Below are positions 8,033-16,743 of a DNA stretch of 62,462 bases, piece by piece. The notes under the pieces were generated by a model. That model searched no databases and was not told the DNA's origin. It worked only from the letters and a program-made list of their open reading frames with translations. This DNA comes from Acidobacteriaceae bacterium (GTDB taxonomy: Bacteria > Acidobacteriota > Terriglobia > Terriglobales > Acidobacteriaceae): assembly GCA_025355505.1 (NCBI GenBank), contig JANXZM010000031.1:1-62462 (forward strand). The letters run 5' to 3'. Position 1 is the stretch's first letter. Each line of letters starts with the position of its first letter. A program made the translations under genes and the position numbers.

Positions 8033-9745
8033 TTACTCGACGGCGAAGGTTGCCGTCGGATCCACCATCTGCTTGGAAAGGTTGTCGTTCACTTTGATCT
8101 CGATCTTGTACATGCCCGGCTGCAGGTTGGCGGCGGAAAGGGTCTTCTGCAGCGTGACCTGGTCGCCTACATTGCCCATAGTTTCTGTGGACTCGACGGT
8201 ATGGATGACGGCCTTGTTGTTGGCGTCGGTCACATTGTATTCGATTGTGGCGGAAGGCTTGTGGGTTTTCTCGTCGACGCTGAGATTGTAAACCTGCATC
8301 CAGAAATTCATCTTCTGATTGCGTTTGAACAAGATTGGCTTGCCATCGGAAGGCGCGACGCGCGGGCGCACTTTTGTGGTGCCGATCACGAAATTGCCGG
8401 TGCCAACATTCTTGGTCGCGACCGGTTCCATCTGGTCGGCAATGATGAGCGTAGAGCTGCTCAACTTGTCCTCGCTGAAGTCCGGAATGGTGATGGCATG
8501 GCTCCAAGTGCCGGTGCGATCACCGTTGACGTCTTTAACCGCGATGTCCAGGCGGTAGCGATTCTGGCTGATGCGCAGCGGGAGCGCTTTCCAGTACACC
8601 GAAGAATTTTCGGCGGTCTTGGGCAGCAGTTCGGCGGGCACATCGACCTGGACGGTGTCTTCAAAGGTTTGCACGATCTTGCCGGTGAGGGTGGTCACGC
8701 GCCCGAAGATATTGACGGTGCCGCGCTCGACGCCGTCCTTGTTCTGGAAGGTCACGTCGCGGTTCTTGATCTGAATGGTGACCGGGACCAGCACGGTGTC
8801 GCTGGTCACCTTCACAAAATCCGCTCGCACGTCAAACGGCATCAGGTTGACGCTGATCTTGTGGCTGACCACTTCTAGCAGGTCCTTGAACTTGACTGCG
8901 GGCGCCGCCTGCAGCTTGGCAAACTGTTCCAGGCGGTCGAATTGCTTGGACTGCAAATCCTTGTTGAACGGTGAGCTGCCCAACTGCTCGATGCCGCCGT
9001 TGGTGAAGCGGCTCGCCTTGCTCGACATACCCAACTGCTCGTACATCGTCAGTCCGGCATTTGGGGTGTACTTCAGGGCGTCTTTCTCGGAGCGGTCCAT
9101 GGTCATGTGATAGTCGCCGCACATGCAGGTATCGACGAACTCGATGATCACTTCCTGACCGATCCCTTCGAGGTAGCGATAGCGCCAGGTTTCAAACGGA
9201 AAAGTGGAAGTCTCGCCGCCGCCTTCTTCCTGAGGGCGCTCGTAGCTGCCACCGGAGGGATGGGAGTCGATCTCATCGGCCGGCCCAAACACGATGTAAA
9301 TGCGGCCGCGATCCGCCTTCCAACCGGGAATGCCAGCCGCGTAGTGCTCGTTGGCATAGGCGATACGGCGGTAGTGCTCTTCTTTAAACTCGTTCTCTTC
9401 GGTGTCGGGCGTGGGATCGCGGCGCTGCCAGAAGGCCTCGATGAACTGGTCGCGCTCTTCGTCGTTGGAGAGCTGCATGAAGGCGGATTTCTCTTCGTCG
9501 GTGATGATCCACCGCACGTCTTCGTCCAGCCACTTGCGATAAGTCTTGCTCAACTCAATCTTGAGCGCCTTGGCGTTGGCCTTCCTCTGTTTTTCGGGGA
9601 TCTGGCGCTTGAGGGGGTCGGTCTGGCTTGGCTCGGAGCCCTTCGCGTCCTTGTCCTGCGCTTGGGAAACGGCGGCGAACCCCAGTGCCAACACAGCCGC
9701 CAGCACCCCAACCGAGCAACGATTTCGAAAACCTGCGAAGAACAT
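8033..9745 (-). CDS. GWxTD domain protein
   Basis: This is 570 aa with a signal peptide (residues 1-29, VLAALGFAAVSQAQ-like end). The GWxTD domain follows: WLDEDVRWIITDEEKSAF, LSNDEERDQFIEAFWQRRDPTPDT, then the name motif GWKADRGRIYIVFGPADEID. GWxTD is a domain of unknown biochemical role that is frequent in Acidobacteria. The C-terminal half is beta-rich and ends with a ~90-residue domain that looks immunoglobulin-like (KMNFWMQVYNLSVDEKTHKPSA, MYKIEIKVNDNL). It is predicted to be periplasmic or outer-membrane-associated. The gene directly precedes the barrel gene at 6251-7999, so the two products may act together; that is inference. Confidence 0.9.
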   Translation of the reverse strand: MFFAGFRNRCSVGVLAAVLALGFAAVSQAQDKDAKGSEPSQTDPLKRQIPEKQRKANAKALKIELSKTYRKWLDEDVRWIITDEEKSAFMQLSNDEERDQFIEAFWQRRDPTPDTEENEFKEEHYRRIAYANEHYAAGIPGWKADRGRIYIVFGPADEIDSHPSGGSYERPQEEGGGETSTFPFETWRYRYLEGIGQEVIIEFVDTCMCGDYHMTMDRSEKDALKYTPNAGLTMYEQLGMSSKASRFTNGGIEQLGSSPFNKDLQSKQFDRLEQFAKLQAAPAVKFKDLLEVVSHKISVNLMPFDVRADFVKVTSDTVLVPVTIQIKNRDVTFQNKDGVERGTVNIFGRVTTLTGKIVQTFEDTVQVDVPAELLPKTAENSSVYWKALPLRISQNRYRLDIAVKDVNGDRTGTWSHAITIPDFSEDKLSSSTLIIADQMEPVATKNVGTGNFVIGTTKVRPRVAPSDGKPILFKRNQKMNFWMQVYNLSVDEKTHKPSATIEYNVTDANNKAVIHTVESTETMGNVGDQVTLQKTLSAANLQPGMYKIEIKVNDNLSKQMVDPTATFAVE

Positions 9746-9871
9746 AGAAGAGGCTACCTCACGAAAGACGTCCGTTGCTTAATTCTATGTTCATTGGATA
9801 CAACAAGGCAAGAAGAAGTGGCTTGTCGACACAAAGATTTTCTGCCTGCAACCGCTTCTTTTAAATCCTTA

Positions 9872-9995
9872 TAACAGATGGTGGTGAAACGTGGATTCAA
9901 AAACCAGCGCCTGAAGGCTCGTTGATACGAATGCACTTGCGGCACGCCCTGGAGGCGTGCCCTGATACGAATCTTACTTGGACCACGGGCGGTTA
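9872..9995 (+). repeat. MITE-like repeat family A, copy 1
   Basis: The left end AACAGATGGTGGTGAAAC and right end GACCACGGGCGGTTAAG are degenerate inverted repeats. The interior has CCAGCGCCTGAAGG and the hairpin GGCACGCCCTGGAGGCGTGCC, then CTGATACGAA. The same layout is seen at 14637-14755, 43143-43253 and 60610-60741. It lies in the 715-bp region 9746-10460, which has no credible gene. Confidence 0.75.
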
Positions 9996-10110
9996 AGAGG
10001 ACGTTTCGACCTGCGGCTGCGGAAAGCGGAGTCGGCGGATGGGGAGGCCACTTCTCGCGCTTTTCGAGAAGTGGCGCACCCCCGGTTATTTCGGTCAATG
10101 TTAGAAGATA
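9996..10110 (+). repeat. Repeat family B, copy 1, adjoining family A
   Basis: This begins at GAGGACGTTTCGACCTGCGGCTGCGGAAAGCGG and ends near GTCAATGTTAGAAGA. It is nearly identical to 14756-14870 and in both places follows a family A copy without a gap. It includes the hairpin at 10048-10074 (CCACTTCTCG...CGAGAAGTGG). The rest of the gap to 10460 holds no gene; a TATAAT at about 10260 is a possible promoter element for the adaptor gene. Confidence 0.75.
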
Positions 10111-10460
10111 GACTTTTGATTCGAAGTCTGTGATGCCGGTACATGGTTGGATGTGGTGAAGAAGATCAAAGACCCCGCGCAAGCGGAGCTTGGACGGGGC
10201 ACCCTTTAGAGTTTGAAAAGGTAAGGTGGGCCTTCCGGCCGCCCAAACACTGGGCACGATATAATGAATCGCGGCGTACGGGTCCGGTTTGTAACCGGAG
10301 CCGCGACGAAATGGAAAGAGAGCTGTTTCCCGGGAATTCGGGAACTTTATAACATGGCTGAACGTAGCTGTGAATGGGCAACGGCGGTGCGTTTTCGCGG
10401 TTTTATAACCAGAACCGGGCGTCAGGATGGTCATGAAGGCTGGGTTATCAAGACTTTGCT

Positions 10461-11843
10461 ATGAGGACCTGGAAAAAAGTATTGATCGGGGTGGGCGGGA
10501 CCCTGGTGCTCGGCATCATCGTGGCCGTCACGGTTTACCAGAGTCGAAAGAACCTGGTGACGGTGCAGACCGGGAAAGCCCAGAAGCAGAACCTGGCCTC
10601 GGTAGTCAGCGCTTCGGGTGAAATCAAGCCCAAGACCTACGTCAACATCGGCGCCAATGCCTTCGGCAAGATCATCAAGCTGCACGTCAAGGAAGGCGAC
10701 CGGGTAAAGAAGGGGCAGTTACTGGCGCAACTGGAGAACGTGCAGTCTTCGGCCGACGTCAAGGCCACTTTCGCATCCGTGCAAGCGGCTCAAACCGACT
10801 CCGTCGCGTCCGATGCCGGATTGAAGACCTCGCTCGCCGACCTCAACCGCGCCAGGTCCGACGCCGCCCACGCCAAGCTCGACTGGGACCGCGCTCAGGG
10901 TTTGTACAGCGCAGCCCTCATCGCCAAGCAGGATTACGACGTGAAGAAAGCTGCATGGGAATCTGCCGACGCGGGACTCGCCCAAGCCGAGGCTCGCGTG
11001 GCACAAGCCAAGGCGCAGAAAGATTCGATGGACAAGCACATCACGCAGAATCAGGCGAACCTGACACGGGTTTCCGATGTGCTGGAGAAAACCACGTACG
11101 CGGCGCCCTATGACGGCGTAATCACCAATCTTCCCGTACGTGAAGGCGAGACGGTAGTCATCGGAATCCAGAATTCACCCGGGAGCACTCTGATGACGCT
11201 TGCCGACATGTCCGTGATCACGTCCGAGGTGAAGGTGGACGAGACCGACATCGTCAACGTGCATCTCGGCCAGCTCGCGGACGTGACCATCGACGCCATC
11301 CCCCACAAGGTGTTCCACGGCATCGTCAGCGAAATCGGGAACAACGCGATCGTGCGCTCGACCGGTGTAGCTACGTCTCAGGCGGCCTCGACCAGCGAAG
11401 AGGCTAAAGACTTCAAAGTGGTGGTGACGCTGACCGATCCGCCGGCGGACCTGCGCCCCGGGCTCTCCTCGACTGCCAAGATCACGACCGCGACCCGCAG
11501 CGGCGCGCTCAGCATTCCCATTCAGGCGCTCACCGTCCGCACGCAGGCCGATCTGGCGCCCAAGGATGCGGGGGGAAGTTCTGTACAGGCCTCCAGCGCT
11601 CCCGCCGAAGCATCGAAACAAAAAGAAGAAGTGCAGGGCGTGTTCGTGATCCGCAACAAGAAAGCGGAGTTCGTTCCGGTCGATACCGGGATCAGTGGCA
11701 CCACCGATATCGAAGTTACCAGGGGCTTGCAGGAGGGTGACGAAGTAATCACCGGGAGTTACAAGGTTTTACGCACTTTGAAGCCGGGAACGAGTGTCAA
11801 AATAGATAACTCGGTCCCGAAAAAAGAAGATGAAAGCGGCTAG
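10461..11843 (+). CDS. MacA/HlyD-family periplasmic adaptor protein
   Basis: This is 460 aa. Residues 8-28 form a single N-terminal membrane anchor. The lipoyl half-motifs flank a coiled hairpin: GEIKPKTYVNIGANAFGKI and VKEGDRVKKGQLLAQLE on one side, TYAAPYDGVITNLPVREGE on the other, with an Ala/Gln-rich alpha-hairpin (~residues 95-205) between. A beta-barrel and membrane-proximal domain follow (DLRPGLSSTAKITT...SIPIQALTV). Such adaptors join an inner-membrane ABC or RND pump to an outer-membrane channel. An LolD/MacB-like ATPase follows 178 bp later, which fits a MacAB-type exporter, but no permease gene is adjacent. A GTATAAT-like box upstream is only a candidate promoter. Confidence 0.9.
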   Translation: MRTWKKVLIGVGGTLVLGIIVAVTVYQSRKNLVTVQTGKAQKQNLASVVSASGEIKPKTYVNIGANAFGKIIKLHVKEGDRVKKGQLLAQLENVQSSADVKATFASVQAAQTDSVASDAGLKTSLADLNRARSDAAHAKLDWDRAQGLYSAALIAKQDYDVKKAAWESADAGLAQAEARVAQAKAQKDSMDKHITQNQANLTRVSDVLEKTTYAAPYDGVITNLPVREGETVVIGIQNSPGSTLMTLADMSVITSEVKVDETDIVNVHLGQLADVTIDAIPHKVFHGIVSEIGNNAIVRSTGVATSQAASTSEEAKDFKVVVTLTDPPADLRPGLSSTAKITTATRSGALSIPIQALTVRTQADLAPKDAGGSSVQASSAPAEASKQKEEVQGVFVIRNKKAEFVPVDTGISGTTDIEVTRGLQEGDEVITGSYKVLRTLKPGTSVKIDNSVPKKEDESG

Positions 11844-11856
11844 CCAGGTTTCACCT

Positions 11857-11925
11857 GTAGAGACGGGGCTTGCTGCGTTCCCGCGGATGCGGAAAAGCAG
11901 GAGACGGGGCAAGCCCCGTCTCTAC
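11857..11925. repeat. Palindromic repeat family D, copy 1 (two arms)
   Basis: The 69-bp unit starts GTAGAGACGGGGC and ends GCCCCGTCTCTAC, i.e. 13-bp perfect inverted repeats around a GC-rich centre. Related arms occur at 12781, 43951, 51419, 54095 (inside lpxB) and 54963. It lies between the adaptor and ATPase genes and has no T-tract. Confidence 0.8.
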
Positions 11926-12021
11926 AACGAAGCTATTTAATTTTTGCCGGATTAGAACGTCCAAGATAGAACGGCCATAGGAGCGTGCGTGAGCGAGCCC
12001 GATCCGCATAAGGAGAGTAAG

Positions 12022-12762
12022 ATGGCGACTGCCGAGGTATTACCGATCGATAAGCCTGCGAATTGGTTTGCGCCCAATTCCTACATGATCTCAACCGAGG
12101 ATCTGTGGAAGACCTACGACATGGGCTCGGAACAGGTGCACGCGCTGCGCGGCATCAATCTGCGCATCCAGCGCAACGAATACGTTGCCATCATGGGCCC
12201 GTCCGGCTCCGGCAAGTCCACGCTGATGAACCTGATCGGCTGTCTCGACTCGCCTTCCAAAGGCCAGTACTGGCTGAACGGACAACTGGTCAGCGAACTC
12301 GACGACGACGAACTGGCGCGCATCCGTAATAAAGAAATCGGCTTCGTGTTCCAGACTTTCAATCTGCTGGCCCGCGCCACTTCGCTGCACAACGTGGAGC
12401 TGCCGCTGATCTATGCCGGAGTTCCATCGGAAGAGCGGGCCGAGCGCGCTAAGGCGGTGCTGGCGTCGGTCGGGATGGGAGACCGCATGAGCCACAAGCC
12501 CAACGAACTCTCCGGGGGACAGCGCCAGCGCGTCGCCGTGGCCCGCGCTCTGGTCAATAAACCGGCCATCATCCTTGCCGACGAACCCACCGGCAACCTC
12601 GACTCCCAAACTGGCAACGAGATCATGGCCCTGTTCGATCGTCTGCACGCCGAAGGCAACACCATCGTGCTCGTCACCCATGAGCACGATATCGCCGAAT
12701 ACGCCCACCGCATCATCTACATCAAAGACGGCGTGGTCGCCAAGGACGAAGTGAAGCGGTAA
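12022..12762 (+). CDS. MacB/LolD-type ABC transporter ATP-binding protein
   Basis: This is 246 aa from the ATG at 12022, chosen for its AAGGAG ribosome site 7 bases upstream; an upstream GTG at 11989 lacks one. Motifs in order are Walker [11 protein letters not shown]-loop FQTFNLL, signature [15 protein letters not shown], Walker [10 protein letters not shown] and switch His in VTHEHD. The Walker A through signature region matches the LolD/MacB/FtsE branch, which drives FtsX-fold permeases that export lipoproteins, peptides or macrolides. It probably works with the adaptor encoded just upstream. The expected FtsX-type permease is not next to it: 328 bp of repeats and then an oppositely oriented gene follow. 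Confidence 0.93.
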   Translation: MATAEVLPIDKPANWFAPNSYMISTEDLWKTYDMGSEQVHALRGINLRIQRNEYVAIMGPSGSGKSTLMNLIGCLDSPSKGQYWLNGQLVSELDDDELARIRNKEIGFVFQTFNLLARATSLHNVELPLIYAGVPSEERAERAKAVLASVGMGDRMSHKPNELSGGQRQRVAVARALVNKPAIILADEPTGNLDSQTGNEIMALFDRLHAEGNTIVLVTHEHDIAEYAHRIIYIKDGVVAKDEVKR

Positions 12763-13090
12763 GACAATCCATCTCGCGCCTGTAGAGACGGGTCTCCCCC
12801 GTTTTCGACTGCGGAATACGCCGATTCAGACTGGCTTCGGGAAGGGCACGACTTCAGAGGCTACTTAAAACAACTCCCGCGAAGAAAGTGCGGCCTCGGC
12901 GGCTAAAGCCGCATTCAAAACAATGCAGTTACCGCAGCGCTGAAGCGCGGCGCCACCCAAGATCAGATGAACATTGAGTTTTTCCACAAGCTGTTCAGTC
13001 GTGCCATAGATCGCCGCAAATGTGAGTGCGCTTTAGCGCGTGCGGTGAGCTTTCTTGCGGCCCCAATTTCGGAGCCTCGGCGGGATGTGA
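12763..13090. other. Gene-free region with repeat remnants
   Basis: No protein-like frame is present. It holds a single arm of family D (GTAGAGACGGG at about 12782), family C copy 2, and ordinary spacer down to the stop codon of the penicillin-binding protein. No trace of a permease gene was recognised. Confidence 0.6.
12886..12975 (+). repeat. Dispersed repeat family C, copy 2
   Basis: It contains GCGGCTAAAGCCGCATT, then GCAGTTACCGCAGCGCTGAAGCG and CGCCACCCAAGATCAGATG, matching 6093-6168 in order and sequence. The internal GCGGCT/AGCCGC and CGCAGCGCTGAAGCGCG segments can each form hairpins. Confidence 0.75.
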
Positions 13091-14320
13091 CTATTCCTGC
13101 TGCGTACTTACACTGCTTGCCTTCTCGACCGTAGCCGCTGGAAAAATTCCCACCGTCCCCGCCACAAAGAAGTTGTGGTCGTAAAGATTCCGGTACATGC
13201 GGCCTGCAATCTCAGCCGCCTTGGGCCCGAAGGTAGGACGTCCGCCCCGCAGGAAGACGACCGTGACAATGCGTCCAATATCGGTGTTGGCGTAAGAAGC
13301 GAACCAGCCAAAGCGGGTACCGGCGTGCGAACATGTTCCCGTCTTGCCTAAGATCGATTCCTCGTTAAAGTTCAACCGCAGGCTGCGCGCGGTGCCATAC
13401 GCAACCGCTCCGGCCATGCCGTCGGAGAGCTCTGGAATCACCGGCTCGATGTCGAGATGCCGCTTGACCCGAGGCTGGAAGTTGGCCACTTGGTCAGGGC
13501 CGGTCGGATGTTGCAGATAGTAGAGCGTGCCCCCGTTTGAAATCGCCGTCACCAGCGCGCCCAGTTGCAGCGGAGTCATCGAGATGCCCTCACCAAACGA
13601 GCACATCTTGCCAACGCCGCCCAGTTTGGACGAAATCTCTTGCTCCGGATAAGCGCCCATCTGCTCGCCCGGAATGTGATAGCCGGCAAGTTCGCCGAGG
13701 CCATATTGATGAGCGTAGTAGCTTACTTTCTCGAATCCCAGCTTGCGCCCCACCGCTTCAAAGTACGCGTTGTTCGAGTGCGCCAGCGCCGTCGTCAGAT
13801 TCATGCGGCTGCGGCGCCCGAGCGGAACTTCCGTTTCCTTGTCAATCACGCCTTCGCTCAATGCCGCCAAAGCAACAGAAAGTTTGATAGTCGAGCATGG
13901 CTGCGCGCCGCTTGAAAGCGCCAGCTTCTGGTTGACCATGGCAAGGACGCGTCCGCTGGTCGGCTCAATCGCCACCACGGTCCCGTTCATGTTGCCCAGG
14001 GCATCAATCGCAGCCTGACGAACCACCGGGTCTTCGCCAGCGGTCACGTCCCCTTCCGTGATAGCGGATGCGAACGAACTGGTGTGGAAACGCTCGCGAT
14101 AACGATGGCGCCGACGGGTAGTGGCATATTGCGAATGCGGGGCACGACTCCGGGCCAGTGTTCGCATGCGCTTCTTCGCGTGCTGACCTTCCGTAACTCC
14201 GCGCTTTGAGTGCGGCGTGAGCGCGCGGGGATTGACGCTGGCTGCGATGCCACTGGCTTGCAGCAGCATTGCCAACCCTAAGAAAAATACGAAACGAAGA
14301 AACCAAGTCCTAAACTTCAC
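13091..14320 (-). CDS. Single-domain penicillin-binding transpeptidase
   Basis: This is about 409 aa from a GTG at 14320, which starts a plausible signal/anchor (VKFRTWFLRFVFFLGLAMLL); an upstream start at 14392 would add 24 residues. The transpeptidase motifs are intact: active-site CSTIKL (Ser ~143), SNN (~182) and LGKTGT (~326). After the anchor comes a basic His/Arg-rich linker instead of the usual dimerisation or glycosyltransferase domain, so this is a short class B-like PBP or a relative of class D beta-lactamases. It should act on peptidoglycan in the periplasm. It is not linked to a morphogenesis operon; the plus-strand transporter genes converge on it. Confidence 0.85.
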   Translation of the reverse strand: MKFRTWFLRFVFFLGLAMLLQASGIAASVNPRALTPHSKRGVTEGQHAKKRMRTLARSRAPHSQYATTRRRHRYRERFHTSSFASAITEGDVTAGEDPVVRQAAIDALGNMNGTVVAIEPTSGRVLAMVNQKLALSSGAQPCSTIKLSVALAALSEGVIDKETEVPLGRRSRMNLTTALAHSNNAYFEAVGRKLGFEKVSYYAHQYGLGELAGYHIPGEQMGAYPEQEISSKLGGVGKMCSFGEGISMTPLQLGALVTAISNGGTLYYLQHPTGPDQVANFQPRVKRHLDIEPVIPELSDGMAGAVAYGTARSLRLNFNEESILGKTGTCSHAGTRFGWFASYANTDIGRIVTVVFLRGGRPTFGPKAAEIAGRMYRNLYDHNFFVAGTVGIFPAATVEKASSVSTQQE

Positions 14321-14388
14321 TTCACCATCCCCGGTGGTACTCGGCCAATCTGCTGGCTCTATGAATTGGATGCAAGAGTCTCGCCAAA

Positions 14389-14583
14389 TCACAACACCGA
14401 AGGCGCCATCTCCTGCAACTGTCCGATAGTAGGCGATTTACGGGCTTCGGCGCAACGCCAAAGTATCAAGTCGTCAATAGCCGAATCTGCGCGATAACTA
14501 GCTGAATAAATGGGGTTTAATCTCATTCCACAAGAGGGACACGCACTTTGGTAATCGAACCGGCTTGTTACCTTAAACGGCAC
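14389..14583 (-). CDS. Possible small zinc-ribbon protein or relic
   Basis: This is a 64-aa frame from a GTG. It carries one clear zinc-ribbon half (ACPSCGMRLNPIY) and a second region LILWRCAEARKS where a partner CxxC would be expected but only one Cys remains. The ribosome site is weak. It may be a decayed zinc-ribbon gene or a chance frame upstream of the penicillin-binding protein. Confidence 0.3.
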   Translation of the reverse strand: MPFKVTSRFDYQSACPSCGMRLNPIYSASYRADSAIDDLILWRCAEARKSPTIGQLQEMAPSVL

Positions 14584-14636
14584 CCCAATTTTGCATCAGT
14601 TTCCCCATCCGCAGCTCTTCCGATCCCGGAGTGCAC

Positions 14637-14755
14637 CAGCAGTCTGTGGTGAAACTCCAGCGCCTAACGGCGTCCTCATAACACGGCACTTACGGTACGC
14701 CTGAACACCTGAAGGCATGCCCTGATACGAAACGTACTTAAACCACGGGCGGTTA
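14637..14755 (+). repeat. MITE-like repeat family A, copy 2
   Basis: The left arm AGCAGTCTGTGGTGAAACTCC and right arm AAACCACGGGCGGTTAAG are imperfect inverted repeats. Inside are CCAGCGCCTAACGGCG, ATAACACGGCACTTACGGTA and CTGAAGGCATGCCCTGATACGAAACG. It lies in the gene-poor stretch 14584-14969. Confidence 0.8.
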
Positions 14756-14870
14756 AGAGGACGTTTCGACCTACGGCTGCGGAAAGCGGAGTCAGCGGTT
14801 CGGGAGGCCCCTTCTCGAAAAGCGCGAGAAGTGGCGCACCCCTGGTTATTTCGGTCAATGTTAGAAGACA
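14756..14870 (+). repeat. Repeat family B, copy 2, adjoining family A
   Basis: This is nearly identical to 9996-10110. The main difference is the hairpin at 14808-14834, whose loop (GAAAAGCG side) is the reverse complement of the loop in copy 1. Downstream to 14969 only the promoter/leader of the DUF885 gene is expected. Confidence 0.8.
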
Positions 14871-14969
14871 AACCTTTTTTTTGGTTCCCGTCTAAGGTGG
14901 CCCACCCAAGTTGGTTTTTCTGCTATTTTCGGATGGCGTCATCCTGAAAATTCTGCCGAGGTCTGCATC

Positions 14970-16739
14970 TTGCGAACATCGCTCGTGGTTTTTTCTTTCG
15001 CTCTGACTCTACTCGTCCCTATCTTTGCCCAGGCTGCCGGGCAGACACTCGAAGCCCGGCGAGCGGAACTCAATCGCCTGCTCGTCGATGAGTGGGAGTA
15101 CTCGCTGCGCACCCAGCCTGAACTTGCAACCCAGGTTGGCGACGATCGCTATAACGACCGGCTTGGCGATTTTTCCGACAAGGCAATCGCCGACGATCTC
15201 GAACACGCTCGTCAATCGCTCGCACGCTTCGAGGCGATCGAGGTCACCGGATTTCCCGAGCAGGAAAAACTGAACCACGCGCTGATGCTGCGCAGCTTGC
15301 GGGAAGCGCTGGATGCCGCGCAATTCAAAGACTGGGAAATGCCAGCGACGCAGTTTGGCGGCATTCACCTGGGATACGCTTCGCTCGCCTCCGACTCGCC
15401 CTTCCGCAAGGTGAAAGATTACGAAGACTACCTGTCGCGCCTGCGCCAGATTCCGCGCGCGCTCGATCAGGCGATGGGGCACATGCGCGATGGACTGCGC
15501 GACCACCGCATTCCGCCCAGGTATTTGCTTGAGAAAGTATCCAGTCAGGCGCAGCAGATTGCCGACGATTCGCTCGACAAGAGTCCGTTTACCGAGCCTT
15601 TGCGCAAGTTCCCCGATTCCATCTCCGAGGCGGAGAGAAAACAACTGCGTGAAAAGATCGAAAGCGCGGTGAAGAACGAGGTCGCGCCCACGTATGCGAA
15701 ATTTGCGAAATTTGTGCGCGAGGATTACGCACCTCACGGGCGCGTCGATCCCGGCGTGTGGGCCTTACCCGATGGAGAAGCGCGCTATCGCTTCGCCGTC
15801 CGTCACCAGACGACGACAGATTTCACCGCCGATCAGATTCATCAACTTGGCCTAAAGAGCGTCACGGAAATTGAAACCCAGATGCTGACCATCGCCAAGG
15901 CGCAAGGATTCAGCGATCTGAAATCGTTCAACGCTCACATCCGGCAGGATGCAAAACTACACGCCAAGTCCGGCCAGCAATTGCTCGACCTGTACACGCA
16001 GTATCGCGACCAGATGTACGGCAAGCTGCCGCAATTATTCGGACGGCTGCCCAAGAACAAACTGGCGGTGGTGCCGATGGAGTCGTTCCGCAGCGCCGAC
16101 AGCGTTCCCGCCGATTATTCGATCGGCGCCGGAGATGGCTCGCGCCCGGGCCGCATCAACGTCAACGAGTATGCGCCCGAGAAGCGGCTCCTGCTCAACG
16201 TGGAAGCCATCGCCTATCACGAAGGCGTCCCGGGACATCATCTGCAATTTTCGATCGCGCAGGAACTCACCGGGCTGCCGCCGTTCCGCAAGTACAACCT
16301 CGATCTGAATGCGTACACCGAAGGCTGGGCGTTCTACTCCGAGCGATTGGGAAAAGAAGTGGGGTTTTATCAGGATGCGTATAGCGACTACGGCCGCCTG
16401 CAGAATGAGATGTGGCGTGCGGTGCGCTGGGTGGTGGATACGGGCGTGCACTCCAAGCACTGGACGCGCCAGCAGATGGTCGATTTCTTCCACGATCACA
16501 CCGCGATGGACGATCAGAACATCGAGACCGAAGTGGATCGCTACATTGCGTGGCCGGCGCAGGCGCTTTCCTACAAAATGGGACAGATGAAGATTCTGGA
16601 GCTGCGCCAACGCGCGCAGAAGGAGTTAGGCGGAAAATTCGATCTACGCGCGTTTCACGACGCCGTGCTCGATCAGGGCCCGCTGCCGCTGGACATGCTG
16701 GAAGCGAGGATCAACGCCTGGATCGCAGCCCAGAAGTGA
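14970..16739 (+). CDS. DUF885 family secreted hydrolase
   Basis: This is 589 aa, the usual length for DUF885. It starts at a TTG with GAGGT upstream; the first ~22 residues (MRTSLVVFSFALTLLVPIFAQA) are a signal peptide. The family is mostly helical and carries a gluzincin-like zinc motif, here YHEGVPGHHLQ near residue 417, with downstream ...NAYTEGWAFYSERL containing a further conserved Glu. Family members are presumed metallopeptidases acting in the periplasm; the substrate is unknown. The gene stands alone, 4 bp from the convergent cytochrome P460 gene, so the two may terminate into each other. Confidence 0.92.
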   Translation: MRTSLVVFSFALTLLVPIFAQAAGQTLEARRAELNRLLVDEWEYSLRTQPELATQVGDDRYNDRLGDFSDKAIADDLEHARQSLARFEAIEVTGFPEQEKLNHALMLRSLREALDAAQFKDWEMPATQFGGIHLGYASLASDSPFRKVKDYEDYLSRLRQIPRALDQAMGHMRDGLRDHRIPPRYLLEKVSSQAQQIADDSLDKSPFTEPLRKFPDSISEAERKQLREKIESAVKNEVAPTYAKFAKFVREDYAPHGRVDPGVWALPDGEARYRFAVRHQTTTDFTADQIHQLGLKSVTEIETQMLTIAKAQGFSDLKSFNAHIRQDAKLHAKSGQQLLDLYTQYRDQMYGKLPQLFGRLPKNKLAVVPMESFRSADSVPADYSIGAGDGSRPGRINVNEYAPEKRLLLNVEAIAYHEGVPGHHLQFSIAQELTGLPPFRKYNLDLNAYTEGWAFYSERLGKEVGFYQDAYSDYGRLQNEMWRAVRWVVDTGVHSKHWTRQQMVDFFHDHTAMDDQNIETEVDRYIAWPAQALSYKMGQMKILELRQRAQKELGGKFDLRAFHDAVLDQGPLPLDMLEARINAWIAAQK

Positions 16740-16743
16740 TTCC

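Noticed and set aside
9754-10434. A 226-residue minus-strand frame
   Set aside because: It runs through two repeat elements (A and B), has no ribosome site or domain, and is best explained as open frame in GC-rich repeats.
11857-11925. Family D palindromes as terminators
   Set aside because: They are not followed by T-tracts and some occur in coding or upstream regions.
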